Assembly (NCBI RefSeq): GCF_002812725.1
Contig: NZ_NMUN01000001.1
Coordinates: 1 to 64,000 of the forward strand
From: Microbacterium sp. BR1
GTDB lineage: Bacteria; Actinomycetota; Actinomycetes; Actinomycetales; Microbacteriaceae
Direction: 5' to 3'
DNA length: 64,000 nt
Shown: positions 1-8,455 of the stretch, in pieces
Numbering within the stretch: the stretch's first letter is position 1
Layout: each line of letters starts with the position of its first letter
Notes under the pieces: generated by a model
Databases searched by the model: none
The model's input: the letters and a program-made list of their open reading frames with translations, nothing else
What the model was told of the DNA's origin: nothing
Program-made: the position numbers and the translations under genes

Positions 1-2
1 CC

Positions 3-389
3 CGGATCGCGGTCGATGACGCGCTAGATGCGATAGATGGACTTCCGCCCATATGGGAGGAAGGAGACGTTCGGCTGCTGGTGGTGCGTCTGAGCATTAC
101 ATCTCGGGCGATCCTGGGATGCCTCGGGCTTCTGGAAGAGCCGAATCTCAGGCTCACGAGCGTGCTGACGGAGGTAGGTTCGCTGATTGCTCAGATAGAA
201 GCGGCACCTGGCCCCCTCAGCGCCGCCGCAGTTGACAGCTGGCAGCCTCTCGTCCGGTTTCGATATTGGTGGAAGGTATGGGGACCTGTCGAGCGGCTGC
301 CGGGATCGACGGAGGCGCAATCGGGTCGAGATCCTTCCGTCGCTAGGCCATATCTAGTGGAACGAGGCCGCCGAGTAGTGGCACTTTAG
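3..389 (+). CDS. Hypothetical protein, C-terminal part, cut by the window edge
   Basis: The reading frame is open from the first bases of the window and runs about 128 codons to a stop, so this is the C-terminal end of a larger gene whose start lies outside. The translation looks protein-like (Leu-rich helical stretches, then a Trp-rich RFRYWWKVWG segment). I recognise no family. It is convergent with the restriction-modification-like unit that follows, and an internal GTG gives a shorter possible product of about 102 residues. Function unknown. Confidence 0.4.
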   Translation, partial: RIAVDDALDAIDGLPPIWEEGDVRLLVVRLSITSRAILGCLGLLEEPNLRLTSVLTEVGSLIAQIEAAPGPLSAAAVDSWQPLVRFRYWWKVWGPVERLPGSTEAQSGRDPSVARPYLVERGRRVVAL

Positions 390-479
390 CGGCTTCGATG
401 CCAGGCGTTCGCACGTCCTCACCACGCTCGTCCCTCGGAAATCCCCTAGTTCGTCATCATGTGCGGTGCGCCGCGGCGG

Positions 480-1334
480 CTAACCGACGAGAGCCACCTC
501 GCGGGTATGGATTGCTGTGCGAAGTGCATCGCTAAGTTCTATGTTCGTCCCTGCTTCGATCAACCGCGGTCGGTCGAGAACGAGTCCTGCCCTTCGGCAG
601 AATCGAATCCATTGCTGCTCAGGGAGATGTGCGACCGCAGGAATGCAGAACACACGGACAGGTGTCACAGCCCAATTGAGATGAGGCGAAATTGTGCCCA
701 GATGTATGTCATCCCCCTTTTCTGGCCAGTTTTTCCCGGTTGCGCACTGTACGAGGAAGTGGAGTTCACCGCCGCGGTTGTCCCCGGTACCGTGCCAGCT
801 CACGACGTCAAGACCGAGATCCTTGTCATCAGGTAGAGGGTCATTGAGGTACTCGCTTGACGTGAGTCCCGCAGCGGTCGCGTAGTGCTTTGCGCGCTCG
901 CGAAACGAGGTGCTCATCCCGGCAGAGGCCGGGTGACCAATACGCATTGTGTTCTCGCCAAAAGTTACAGCGAATATCGCACGAACGATCTCCTCGAAGA
1001 GTTTTCGGTCGACATTATCGAGTTGACCCATCCCGAGCAGGCAAAGGTAACGGTAGAGAGTGCGCGCGTCCTCTGTCGCAGCCGCCCGTCGCAGCCGAGA
1101 TCCGTCGAGTTCTAGCGGCCAGGTCGCTCCGAAGAGTCCCGCCCTAGTCGTGAGTTCGGCCCACGCCTGCTCTTCCAAGAGGTCGGCGGAAGAGATGTTT
1201 TCGCGCGAGATAGCCGATTTCAGATCGCCGCGTTTGAAGTCTGCTGTTTGCGTCAGAGCGGTGTACTCGCACCAATCCGCTACCTCTCTGAAATCTGGGC
1301 CTTCTCCGGCCGGGAACGCAAGATCGATGGTCAC
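480..1334 (-). CDS. Putative restriction-endonuclease-like protein of a methyltransferase/ParB unit
   Basis: This 284-residue protein is the last gene of a three-gene minus-strand unit. Its GTG start overlaps the stop of the ParB-like gene by four bases (GTGA), so the genes are probably translationally coupled. No family is certain. Around residues 170-205 there is a D-L-x-L-D-V-V-S-W strand followed by G-E-L-H-F-L-V-Q-C-A-T-G-K-N-W. That arrangement resembles a PD-(D/E)xK nuclease core with Asp in the first strand and Q-x(4)-K in the second. Position behind a DNA methyltransferase makes a cognate nuclease the natural inference, but this is not proven. It could also be a defence protein of another type. 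Confidence 0.45.
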   Translation of the reverse strand: MTIDLAFPAGEGPDFREVADWCEYTALTQTADFKRGDLKSAISRENISSADLLEEQAWAELTTRAGLFGATWPLELDGSRLRRAAATEDARTLYRYLCLLGMGQLDNVDRKLFEEIVRAIFAVTFGENTMRIGHPASAGMSTSFRERAKHYATAAGLTSSEYLNDPLPDDKDLGLDVVSWHGTGDNRGGELHFLVQCATGKNWPEKGDDIHLGTISPHLNWAVTPVRVFCIPAVAHLPEQQWIRFCRRAGLVLDRPRLIEAGTNIELSDALRTAIHTREVALVG

Positions 1335-2396
1335 AGTTCGTCTACCAGCTTCTCCAGTCCCTGCGCGAGTTGAATGAGTCGCGAGACTCCGCGGACGACG
1401 TCGGGGTCTTCCAGGTAGACGGAGACTAGACCAGAAACGTCTCTGATTGCGCGCTCGGCGGATTGAATCTTCTTGAGCAGGAACTCCTTCTCGCCAGCGC
1501 TGTATTCATAGGCGGACTCCAAGTCGCCCGTGGAGCGCAAGCGATCGGTGGCTTCTGAGCTAGCGAGCACGGGCGCCAATCGATTTGAGATAGCGCGTGA
1601 CTCGAGAAGTATCGGCGCGCGCGACGGCGTTCCGAAAACCCATCCGACCACTTCCTCAAGAGCGTCTAGCTTCTCCTCTGGGACGAGCTTGTCGGTTGCC
1701 TGCTTGGGAAGGGTTTTGGGGATACCGAGGAAGGCCTTAATGGGTCGTTGACCGAGCGTCACTTTCGAGTAGTGAAAAGCGATCTCGGATGGGTCGCTCG
1801 GGCATGTCCAGCTCAGTCTTGATCTGGTTGAAGACAATGTAATCCTGGTAGAGCTTCTTCACTGTTTGGGAGTTGTCTCCGATCAGGTCCTCCACCTCGT
1901 CGAGGGATCGTCCTGCATCAATGAGTTGGGCTATAAATCGAGCCTTCTGGAAGGGGGCCCACTTCTTGGCACCGGTAATGTGCCGAAAGCCGAGGAAGGG
2001 GAACACTTCCTCTCGGTTGTCGTACTTGACGCACGGGACTTCGACTATGCGGTCTCGTTGGGCGATGGACAGTTCGGGCCACCCATCGACCTTCAGATCG
2101 GCTCGCAGACTCTCATCTAGCAGAAGCTTCAGGGTGGCTAGCCTCCGATTGCCCTCGACAACAACCCACTCGCCGTTCTCTTTCACGACAACCAGGGGCT
2201 CTTCAGCGAAGTAGCCGTTATCAACGAAGGACTGCGCGAGTTCGTCTAGCGATTCTTGCTCATAGAGCTGACGGAGAAGACTCTTCTGGCTCGGTGCGGC
2301 CGCCGTCACCAAACGCGGGTTCCGCGTGTCCAGTGTCAACTCATCTACACGCAGGTAGATCAATGATGCGCGATCCTCGTGATGGGCCTGATCCAT
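1331..2396 (-). pseudogene. ParB/Srx-fold protein, one-base frameshift
   Basis: The first ~210 residues carry a ParB N-terminal (Srx-like) domain. An L-R-V-D-E-L-T-L-D-T-R-N-P-R-L strand is followed by the signature V-V-E-G-N-R-R-L-A-T-L-K-L-L, as in ParB-like NTP-binding or nuclease domains. After F-S-L-L-E the frame runs into unrelated residues and a stop. Removing one base from the TTT run at 1763-1765 (plus strand) joins it to V-T-L-G-Q-R-P-I-K-A-F-L-G and a helical C-terminal region. The whole would then be about 354 residues, ending in a GTGA overlap with the nuclease-like gene. ParB-fold proteins occur in several DNA-modification and defence loci. The frameshift is either genuine inactivation or a sequencing error. 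Confidence 0.7.
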
Positions 2397-2439
2397 CGGT
2401 TGTGTCTCCCGTGGGTGATCGGAGGTGAGTCCGTTTGGC

Positions 2440-3666
2440 TCAGTCCGTAACGATGACGCTATTGGACGAGCTGGCGCGATGGTAGCCAGCGGGCCCCGCG
2501 CCTTTCCCCGGATGTGGGATCTGAGGTCCCACTACTGCCTTCCATCGAGGGGGAAGAGGTGCGGGGTCGGCAGGAGGCGGCACGGGTTTGGTGCTTCTGG
2601 TGGTTGCTAGCGAGGCCCGAATTGTCTCTGCGTTCATTGGTTCACCGGGTTTTTCGAGCAAGTGCAGGATGAGCTTTCCCATCGCTTCGGCGAGTGGCGG
2701 GGGGGTGGCGTTGCCAGCGAGCCTTACATTGACACGTTCGTTCTCTGTAAGACGCCAGTCTGCTGGGAAGCCCTGGAGAAGCATGCGCTCCGAACTCGCA
2801 AGCGGACGGCCGCTCCAATGGAACGGGCCCGTCGAGGGCCCAGGGCTCGCGGGCAGGGTCCACGCTGGCCGATCCTTCGCCAGTTTGAGCAGGAAGGACC
2901 AATACCTGGTCCGGTAGCCGAAAAGTTCGACTTCTTCGCCGCCCCCTCGTGCTGTCAAATGCTGGTAGTTGCTGCCCTCCGGGATGCTAGTCAGCAAGTC
3001 CGCATACCCGCCCCTAGCTGATGGAACAGGATCCGGAACGCGGTCTTCCAATGCATCCCAAACGGTGCGGTGATCCTCCCCGTGCGGTCGTGGAAGAACA
3101 GATGGCGCGGGTTCACCGTCGCGAAATGCAATCATGATGGCACGCGCTCGGTGCTGGGGGACGCCGTAGTCCGCCGCATCTACCACCCAGGACCTGAGCC
3201 GGTACCGCGTACCGGCCATGCTATTAATCTCCCGAAGCCGCTTCTTGATGCGTGCGGTTGCATTGTTCTTTCCGCTCAAGAAACCAGCGACATTCTCCAT
3301 GAGGATCGCTCTCGGCAGGAACGATGCAGCGAGATCCATCATGCCGTCGACAGTCGTCCCTCTGTCGTCCTTGATGCCGCGCTTAGGCGCAGCCCATTGC
3401 GCAGCCTTGCTGAATGGCTGACAGGGCGGGCCACCTGCCAAGAGCGTCAACTCCCGCGGGGCGATTCCGACGTCCTGGGGAGCTAGAGCGCGACCCGCCT
3501 CGACGACGTCGGAGGGCTCAAGCAAACGCCAAGCGGGACGATTCTCTGCAAGCGTGGCGCGCGCGTCCCTATCGATCTCTAGGCAGCCGAGCGTGACGAA
3601 CCCAGCGGCCTCAAGACCCCGGTCGAGACCGCCCACCCCGCTGAAGCAAGACAGAAGCGTCGTCAA
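2440..3666 (-). CDS. DNA (cytosine-5-)-methyltransferase
   Basis: The protein transfers a methyl group from S-adenosylmethionine to cytosine C5 in a specific site. The motifs are in canonical order: I FSGVGGLDRGLE at the N-terminus, IV GGPPCQPFSKA with the catalytic Cys, VI MENVAGF, VIII QHRARAIMIAF, IX RMLLQGFP and X GNATPPPLAEAMG. The target-recognition region between VIII and IX is fairly short, and a Pro-rich C-terminal tail follows motif X. I prefer the TTG start giving M-T-T-L-L-S-C-F-S-G, because GGAAAGGA sits at good distance before it. A GTG nine codons upstream (3693) is the alternative, but it would place the ribosome-binding site inside the gene. It heads the unit with the ParB-like and nuclease-like genes. 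Confidence 0.92.
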   Translation of the reverse strand: MTTLLSCFSGVGGLDRGLEAAGFVTLGCLEIDRDARATLAENRPAWRLLEPSDVVEAGRALAPQDVGIAPRELTLLAGGPPCQPFSKAAQWAAPKRGIKDDRGTTVDGMMDLAASFLPRAILMENVAGFLSGKNNATARIKKRLREINSMAGTRYRLRSWVVDAADYGVPQHRARAIMIAFRDGEPAPSVLPRPHGEDHRTVWDALEDRVPDPVPSARGGYADLLTSIPEGSNYQHLTARGGGEEVELFGYRTRYWSFLLKLAKDRPAWTLPASPGPSTGPFHWSGRPLASSERMLLQGFPADWRLTENERVNVRLAGNATPPPLAEAMGKLILHLLEKPGEPMNAETIRASLATTRSTKPVPPPADPAPLPPRWKAVVGPQIPHPGKGAGPAGYHRASSSNSVIVTD

Positions 3667-3847
3667 AGTACTTCCTTTCCAACCCGAGCTCACACCATTC
3701 GCGGCACCAAGTCAAGTCGAAGCGAGCCACGCCAGCCGGCGCGCTCGCGCTGGCGCATGGAGACGATCGACCTTCGGAGAGACGATGCACGCAGGCACTT
3801 TCTGTGTAACGCTGTCGGGATTTAACATTTTCGCGTAGCCTCGCCTC
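3667..3847. other. Divergent intergenic region, candidate oriT/promoter
   Basis: This gap lies between the methyltransferase and relaxase genes, which are divergently transcribed. It contains an imperfect inverted repeat around 3731-3756 (GCCAGC...GCTGGC) and AT-richer sequence (TTTAACATTTT) just before the relaxase start. MobF relaxases often have their oriT close to the relaxase gene, so this is where I would look for the nic site. No known nic consensus can be recognised by eye, so the assignment is inference only. Confidence 0.25.
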
Positions 3848-6619
3848 ATGCGAGGTGGACTCGAGCGATGGAAGCGGGGCGTCGACTCCGGGGGAGTCCG
3901 TCAGGCTGTCGCGTACGCGTTCGAAGGCACGTGTGACTCGCACATCGCTGCGCCGCTGGGCACTGACGCGCTCGCCGCGTACTCCGCCGGTGCATCCGTC
4001 CCCCGACTCACCGTCGAGGCGGGACGGATCCTCGAGGACAGCCTCGACCAGACGTCGCTTCGCCGGTGGGTGAATGGCGAAGACCCCGCAACGGGGGAAC
4101 GTCGGGGACGCGACCTCCAATCACCGGATGCTGACCTCGTACTTGATGGGACGATCAACGCCCCCAAATCGTTCAGCCTCGCCTCACTGATTCACCCCGA
4201 GCTTGCTGCCGAGTTCGAGGCGCTCCAAGATCGCCTCCGCGACCGCATCGTCAAGACATGGCAGCGCGAACTCAACGCTCGGCGAGGGGCCGGCGGCAGC
4301 ATCCGTGAGGATCTTCAGCGCATCGAAGTCGTGGAGCTGCGCCACCGACGGTCTCGGGCGCTCGACCCGCACATCCACCGGCACCTGTGGCTGAACGTCA
4401 AGGTGCAGGGGCTGGATGGCAGGTGGTCGAACGTCGACTCGCGGGTCGCGATGAAGCTGCACACGGTCGTCAACGCAGAGGGCGAGATCGCCGCCCGGAC
4501 CGATCCCGGATGGATCGCCGCGCTGGCCCGCCACGGGTACACCCTCGATGAGAGGGGCGAGATCGCTCAGCTCGCACATGCCGTGCGGCCTATGTCGCGC
4601 CGATCGAACCAAATCGAGACAAACCGGCAGGCGAAGACGGCGGAGTGGCGCGCCGGACACCCGGGACAGGAGCCATCGCACGACGTTCTCGCAGCGATCG
4701 ATCGGTGGGCGTGGGCGCAGGGACGCCCGAACAAACCCGACGACATTGATGAGGGCGACTGGGAGCAATGGGCCCGCGACGAGCTTGCATCGCTCGATCC
4801 CGCGCTGCTCGGTTCTCGGTCGCCTGCTGAGCCGCACCAGGTCGTGATCGCAGATCTCGACCGCGATCTGCTCGCGCGCATGGCCGTAGTTGATGCGGAC
4901 AACCGGTCGGCGAGCAGCGGCGGGCGGTTCAGCATGTTCGATATCCGTGCGGGCGCGATGCGAGCGGTTGCCGCATCCGGCGTCATTGCTGACCGCCAAC
5001 TGCTTGAGCACGTGATCGACGATGTAGTCGCGCGAGCCGTTCGCGACGTTGTGAATCTGCTGGATGACCGTGCAGGCGTCCCGTCCCATGTGAAGGGCTT
5101 CATGGCGGTCACGACGGCTGTTCTCAAGACCGACCTCGCCGAGCAGTTCGAGCGCCTCTCCGAGCAGGGCGCGAGGGTTCCGCTCGAAGTCGTCCGAGAC
5201 ATATCGACGACCGTCCTACCCGAAGGACGTGAGCTCGACACGGGTCAACTCCACGCTGCCTCGGCGATCGCCGGGACGGATCGGCTGGTCGCGGTCACCG
5301 GTCCCGCCGGCACGGGCAAGACGACGATGCTCGTGACGGCAAAGCGAGCCCTCGAGCGGCAGGGCAGGGCGATGCTCGTGGTTGCGCCGACGAAGAAGGC
5401 AGCGAGCGTCGCCGCCCACGAGATCGGTGCAAGTGCATCGAGCTTGCACGCTCTGCTGCTCGACTACGGATGGCGCTGGCACACCGAGGCCGCCGGCGCT
5501 GAGCAATGGCGGCAACTCACTGTGGGCGACACGGACGCGACGGGGCAGGTCTACGGCGGGCCCCGCCGATTCCGTATGACGGCCGGCGATCGGATCGTCG
5601 TAGATGAGGCCGGAATGGTCGACTTGCGGGTCGCGAACGCACTCGCAGCCGTCGCCGCTCAGACCGGTGCCGGAATCGCGATGGTCGGTGATCACCTACA
5701 AGCTCGCCCCGTCGGACACTCGGGTGCCATGGCCATCATGGCGCGGCGCTCGACCGCGGGCGTCGAACTCACCGCGGTACATCGCTTCCGCGATCCCACC
5801 TATGCCGCGCTGACGCTCCGCATGCGCGAACCGCGCACGAAGGACGACGCACTCGACGTTGCGCATGAGCTTGGTGCTCGGGGGCTGATCCGTCGCGCCG
5901 CGAACGAGGCGGAGGCCGAGCAGATCATGGTTGATGAGTACTTCGCGTGGGCAACTGCTGGTAGGCGCGTGGCGCTGGTGACAGCCACGAACGCGGAAGC
6001 CCAGGCGATCAACGAAGCTATCCAACAGCGACGGGTAGACCAGGGCGAACTCGACTCGGCACGCGCCGTCATCGGCAAGGATGATCAGTGGTTGGTGGAG
6101 GGCGACGTTGTCCAGACGCGGCGGAACGATAAGGGCCTGGGAGTCGAAAATCGCGCGATGTGGACGGTTGGTCGCATCGAGCCGGAAGGAGTTCGGCTCG
6201 TGAGTGTTACTGACTCTGGCGATACGCGACTTGTCCCTCTTGACTATGTCGCTGAGCACGTGCATCTCGCCTACGCGTCAACGGTCCATGGCATCCAAGG
6301 CGAAAGCACGGAGGCCGCGCTCGTTGGTCTAGGCGTCGATGCGGCCGGCATGTATGTCGGGATGACCAGAGGACGCGCTGTGAACTCCGTGATTGCCCTC
6401 GGTCCCGGCGTGGACGCAGTCGAAGAGCTCGCGACCCGGATGCTGCGCCCTTCGATGGAACCCACGATGGAAGAGAATCGGCAGGCGGCGTGGCTCGAGG
6501 TTGGCCGGGCGGCGACCACGCTTGGGTCGCGTATCGAGCCGCGTGCAAGGCCGCAGATCGTCAAGTCGGATCCGATCGTCTCGCCGATGCTGACCCCTGG
6601 CGGAGCCTCACTGAGCTGA
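3848..6619 (+). CDS. MobF-family relaxase/helicase (TrwC/TraA-like)
   Basis: This 923-residue protein would nick oriT, stay bound to the 5' end of the transferred strand and unwind it during conjugation. The N-terminal third is a TrwC relaxase domain: a G-T-I-N-A-P-K-S-F-S strand, then the metal-binding region R-A-L-D-P-H-I-H-R-H-L-W-L-N at about residues 171-184. The second half is a RecD-like helicase with Walker A V-T-G-P-A-G-T-G-K-T-T (about residue 480), Walker B-like I-V-V-D-E-A-G-M-V-D, and a late H-L-A-Y-A-S-T-V-H-G-I-Q-G motif. It stands alone on the plus strand, opposite the transfer operon. No clear ribosome-binding site precedes the ATG, so a leaderless message is possible. Strong call for the family. 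Confidence 0.9.
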   Translation: MRGGLERWKRGVDSGGVRQAVAYAFEGTCDSHIAAPLGTDALAAYSAGASVPRLTVEAGRILEDSLDQTSLRRWVNGEDPATGERRGRDLQSPDADLVLDGTINAPKSFSLASLIHPELAAEFEALQDRLRDRIVKTWQRELNARRGAGGSIREDLQRIEVVELRHRRSRALDPHIHRHLWLNVKVQGLDGRWSNVDSRVAMKLHTVVNAEGEIAARTDPGWIAALARHGYTLDERGEIAQLAHAVRPMSRRSNQIETNRQAKTAEWRAGHPGQEPSHDVLAAIDRWAWAQGRPNKPDDIDEGDWEQWARDELASLDPALLGSRSPAEPHQVVIADLDRDLLARMAVVDADNRSASSGGRFSMFDIRAGAMRAVAASGVIADRQLLEHVIDDVVARAVRDVVNLLDDRAGVPSHVKGFMAVTTAVLKTDLAEQFERLSEQGARVPLEVVRDISTTVLPEGRELDTGQLHAASAIAGTDRLVAVTGPAGTGKTTMLVTAKRALERQGRAMLVVAPTKKAASVAAHEIGASASSLHALLLDYGWRWHTEAAGAEQWRQLTVGDTDATGQVYGGPRRFRMTAGDRIVVDEAGMVDLRVANALAAVAAQTGAGIAMVGDHLQARPVGHSGAMAIMARRSTAGVELTAVHRFRDPTYAALTLRMREPRTKDDALDVAHELGARGLIRRAANEAEAEQIMVDEYFAWATAGRRVALVTATNAEAQAINEAIQQRRVDQGELDSARAVIGKDDQWLVEGDVVQTRRNDKGLGVENRAMWTVGRIEPEGVRLVSVTDSGDTRLVPLDYVAEHVHLAYASTVHGIQGESTEAALVGLGVDAAGMYVGMTRGRAVNSVIALGPGVDAVEELATRMLRPSMEPTMEENRQAAWLEVGRAATTLGSRIEPRARPQIVKSDPIVSPMLTPGGASLS

Positions 6620-6667
6620 CGGCTATCCAGGCTCACGGCCCGAGATGATCGCCGCGAGAGGCCGGGA

Positions 6668-6976
6668 TCACTCCACGCGGTCGACGGCCGATGCCCAGAC
6701 CCAAACGCGTTGATCTCGACCGTCCAACCGAAACTCGACTTGCACGGCTCGAGGAGTCCAAGCGATCGCGTCTCCTTCGATCTGCGAGGCGATCGCGCCG
6801 AATCGGACCCAAGCGCGCACGCGCCGTGGTTGAGGATCGGCGGTCACGGGGTAGAGGTCGAGGCGTAGCTCGCGCTCGGTGAGTGCCTGGATCGGATATC
6901 TTGCCGCGAGCTGGTCGAGGATCTTCTGGTTCATGCGCTCGTCGATCTGGGCGGCATATCGACGATTCGTGCCCAC
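6668..6976 (-). CDS. Small conserved hypothetical protein behind a LexA box
   Basis: This 102-residue protein has a GTG start four bases after GGAGG. The N-terminal half is helical (R-M-N-Q-K-I-L-D-Q-L-A-A-R-Y-P) and the C-terminal half is strand-rich with regularly spaced Trp and Val (V-R-A-W-V-R-F, R-V-W-V-W-A-S-A-V). That suggests a small alpha/beta fold, with nothing to show catalysis. It is the last minus-strand gene of the transfer region but is separated from ssb by a hairpin. It has its own promoter region carrying a near-perfect SOS box, so it may be induced by DNA damage. I recall similar small proteins in actinobacterial mobile elements but cannot name a function. Confidence 0.6.
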   Translation of the reverse strand: MGTNRRYAAQIDERMNQKILDQLAARYPIQALTERELRLDLYPVTADPQPRRVRAWVRFGAIASQIEGDAIAWTPRAVQVEFRLDGRDQRVWVWASAVDRVE

Positions 6977-6988
6977 AATTCCTCCGAT

Positions 6989-7002
6989 CGAACATATGTT
7001 CT
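6989..7002 (-). promoter_or_regulatory. LexA (SOS) box
   Basis: The sequence CGAACATATGTTCT contains the palindrome GAAC-N4-GTTC, matching the Gram-positive/actinobacterial LexA site CGAAC-N4-GTTCG in all but the last base. It sits 13 bases upstream of the start of the 102-residue gene on the minus strand, where a bound repressor would block transcription. Site recognition is by consensus only. Confidence 0.65.
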
Positions 7003-7053
7003 AAATGGTACGACCCAAGGAAGCCATCACGGACCCTCATCCGTGACATGCAG

Positions 7054-7087
7054 GAGCGGGCGGGAGTAACGTAACTCCCGCCCGCTC
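7054..7087 (-). terminator. Strong hairpin after ssb
   Basis: There is a perfect 14-bp GC-rich stem (GAGCGGGCGGGAGT / ACTCCCGCCCGCTC) around a 6-base loop, 16 bases past the ssb stop. On the minus strand no U-run follows, so it may work as a mRNA-stabilising or weak intrinsic terminator. It marks the end of the long transfer operon. Confidence 0.6.
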
Positions 7088-7102
7088 TGTCTTTGCGGAT
7101 GG

Positions 7103-7549
7103 TCAGCGAGCGAACCCTGCACCGGTGTGCGAAACCGGTGTGGCTTCCGGCCCCGGAGCGTGAGCTACGGGGCCGTTAGCTTTTGGGGATCGCTCGACCT
7201 CGACGTCGGCGAACTTCAGCGACGCCCCGACGTTGTCCGCGACGATGTCCCGTGCTTCTCGAGTCGCACCGCTTTCGCGGTCGGTGTAGGTCGAGAACCG
7301 CAAATCGCCAGCGACGAGCACGGCGTCGCCCTTGCGCAGGGAGTCGGCGACGTGACGTGCTTGGCTGTTGAAGACGACGACGCGGTGGAAGACCGAGCCC
7401 GCGTCTTCCCACTCTCCGCTCTGCTCGTTGCGTCGGCGATCGTTGACCGCGACGCTGAACCGCGCGTAGTCGGTGCCGTTGTCGGCGGTGCCGTGTTCGG
7501 GGTCGCCCGTGAGGTTGCCCTCGATGGTGACCGGAATTCGTGTGGACAT
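7103..7549 (-). CDS. ssb: Single-stranded DNA-binding protein
   Basis: This 148-residue SSB has an N-terminal OB fold: I-P-V-T-I-E-G-N-L-T-G-D-P-E, Y-A-R-F-S-V-A-V-N, F-H-R-V-V-V-F, and G-D-A-V-L-V-A-G-D-L-R. Its tail is short and Pro/Ala-rich and ends in G-F-A-R. The acidic DDDIPF-type C-terminus used by chromosomal SSBs to recruit partners is missing, which is common for mobile-element copies. AAAGGA precedes the ATG. As part of the transfer operon it probably coats the incoming or transferred single strand. Family assignment is secure; the specialised role is inferred from position. Confidence 0.9.
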   Translation of the reverse strand: MSTRIPVTIEGNLTGDPEHGTADNGTDYARFSVAVNDRRRNEQSGEWEDAGSVFHRVVVFNSQARHVADSLRKGDAVLVAGDLRFSTYTDRESGATREARDIVADNVGASLKFADVEVERSPKANGPVAHAPGPEATPVSHTGAGFAR

Positions 7550-7586
7550 GGTTTTCGTTCCTTTCTGTCATGCACCGGTCGGTGCG

Positions 7587-8066
7587 TTATGGCGCGTGAG
7601 ACTGGCGTGTCCACGCATCCCATTCCTGCTCGTCGGTCGCGGACGACCATGAGCGAGGCTTTTGCGGCTGGTGCCCGTGGGCGCAGCCGCCGGCGTAGGC
7701 CTGCCGCCAGCGGCCGCGCGCCTGTGCGAGGCGCTCGTGCCACCCGATGGGTCCGTAGCCGCTGTCGCTTGCATCGAACGACGCGCGGTGGGCCGTGTGC
7801 AGGGCGGAGAGTTCCTCCACGAGCGCTCCGTGTTTCCACCAGCAGTCCGGGATGCCAGTTACGGGTACGTCGTACCGGATCGTCAGCCACTCGACCCAGT
7901 CGCGCAGGGCTCGCCACGCGTCGGCCGCCTGCGCGTCGGGTAGCTCCTTCCAATCGACGACGGCGGCGCCCAGGGGCGCGGAGCTTCCGCGGCGGTCGCC
8001 TGGATCCCACTCGGCGAGTTCGGCGGCGAGCATCGTCTCGTATGCCTCGTCGGTCTCATCAGTCAT
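7587..8066 (-). CDS. DUF4913-like conserved protein of actinobacterial conjugative elements
   Basis: This 159-residue cytosolic protein has the pattern V-D-W-K-E-L-P, W-R-A-L-R-D-W-V-E-W-L-T-I-R-Y, I-P-D-C-W-W-K-H-G, and L-V-E-E-L-S-A-L-H-T-A-H, then G-P-I-G-W-H-E-R-L. From memory this matches the DUF4913 type found next to coupling-protein genes in actinobacterial integrative elements. The conserved Trp/His residues and one Cys could form a binding site, but no activity is known. Its ATG overlaps the stop of the HNH-like gene by four bases, so both are cotranslated. Confidence 0.7.
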   Translation of the reverse strand: MTDETDEAYETMLAAELAEWDPGDRRGSSAPLGAAVVDWKELPDAQAADAWRALRDWVEWLTIRYDVPVTGIPDCWWKHGALVEELSALHTAHRASFDASDSGYGPIGWHERLAQARGRWRQAYAGGCAHGHQPQKPRSWSSATDEQEWDAWTRQSHAP

Positions 8067-8455
8067 GCCGCGCCTCCAATCGCGCGCAACTTGCGTCGCA
8101 GACGAATAAGCGCCGAGAGGGATGCTGTCCGTCGATCACGGTGGTGTGCCAACAGCCGGTCGCGGTCGAGCAGTCGGTGCAGCAGTTCGTGGCAGTAGGG
8201 GTGAACAGCGGCGAGGTCCGAGTGCGCTTCGTGCGCGCGCCAGCCGGCATCGGTGCGCTCGACGCCGGAGTAGTCGAGATGGTGCAGTTCCAGGGTTCGG
8301 GCGGTGCCGTCCACAAGGCATGCCGCGCAGGCAACGGTGCCCGTACGGCGCCGTTCGTCTCTGAACCACTGGTCGCGACGGGCGAACCAAGCGGGTGAGC
8401 GCAGATAGCCACGGCGGTAGGAGTTGAGGCGGCGGGGTTTCCGGATGTTGGTCAT
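8063..8455 (-). CDS. HNH-like (zinc-finger) protein
   Basis: This 130-residue basic protein carries C-A-A-C, then L-E-L-H-H-L-D-Y, then D-L-A-A-V-H-P-Y-C-H-E-L-L-H. The C-x2-C...H-H...H-x2-C-H arrangement is that of an HNH nuclease or a zinc-stabilised beta-beta-alpha fold. The N-terminus is rich in Arg and Tyr and probably binds DNA. It lies between the coupling-protein gene and the DUF4913-like gene, with 4-base overlaps at both ends, so it belongs to the transfer operon. A nicking or nuclease role in transfer is possible, but it could also be a structural DNA-binding protein. Confidence 0.6.
   Translation of the reverse strand: MTNIRKPRRLNSYRRGYLRSPAWFARRDQWFRDERRRTGTVACAACLVDGTARTLELHHLDYSGVERTDAGWRAHEAHSDLAAVHPYCHELLHRLLDRDRLLAHHRDRRTASLSALIRLRRKLRAIGGAA

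Noticed and set aside
7127..8398. 423-codon plus-strand frame across ssb and neighbours
   Set aside because: Arg/Val-rich shadow; SSB and DUF4913-like proteins are clearly encoded on the other strand.
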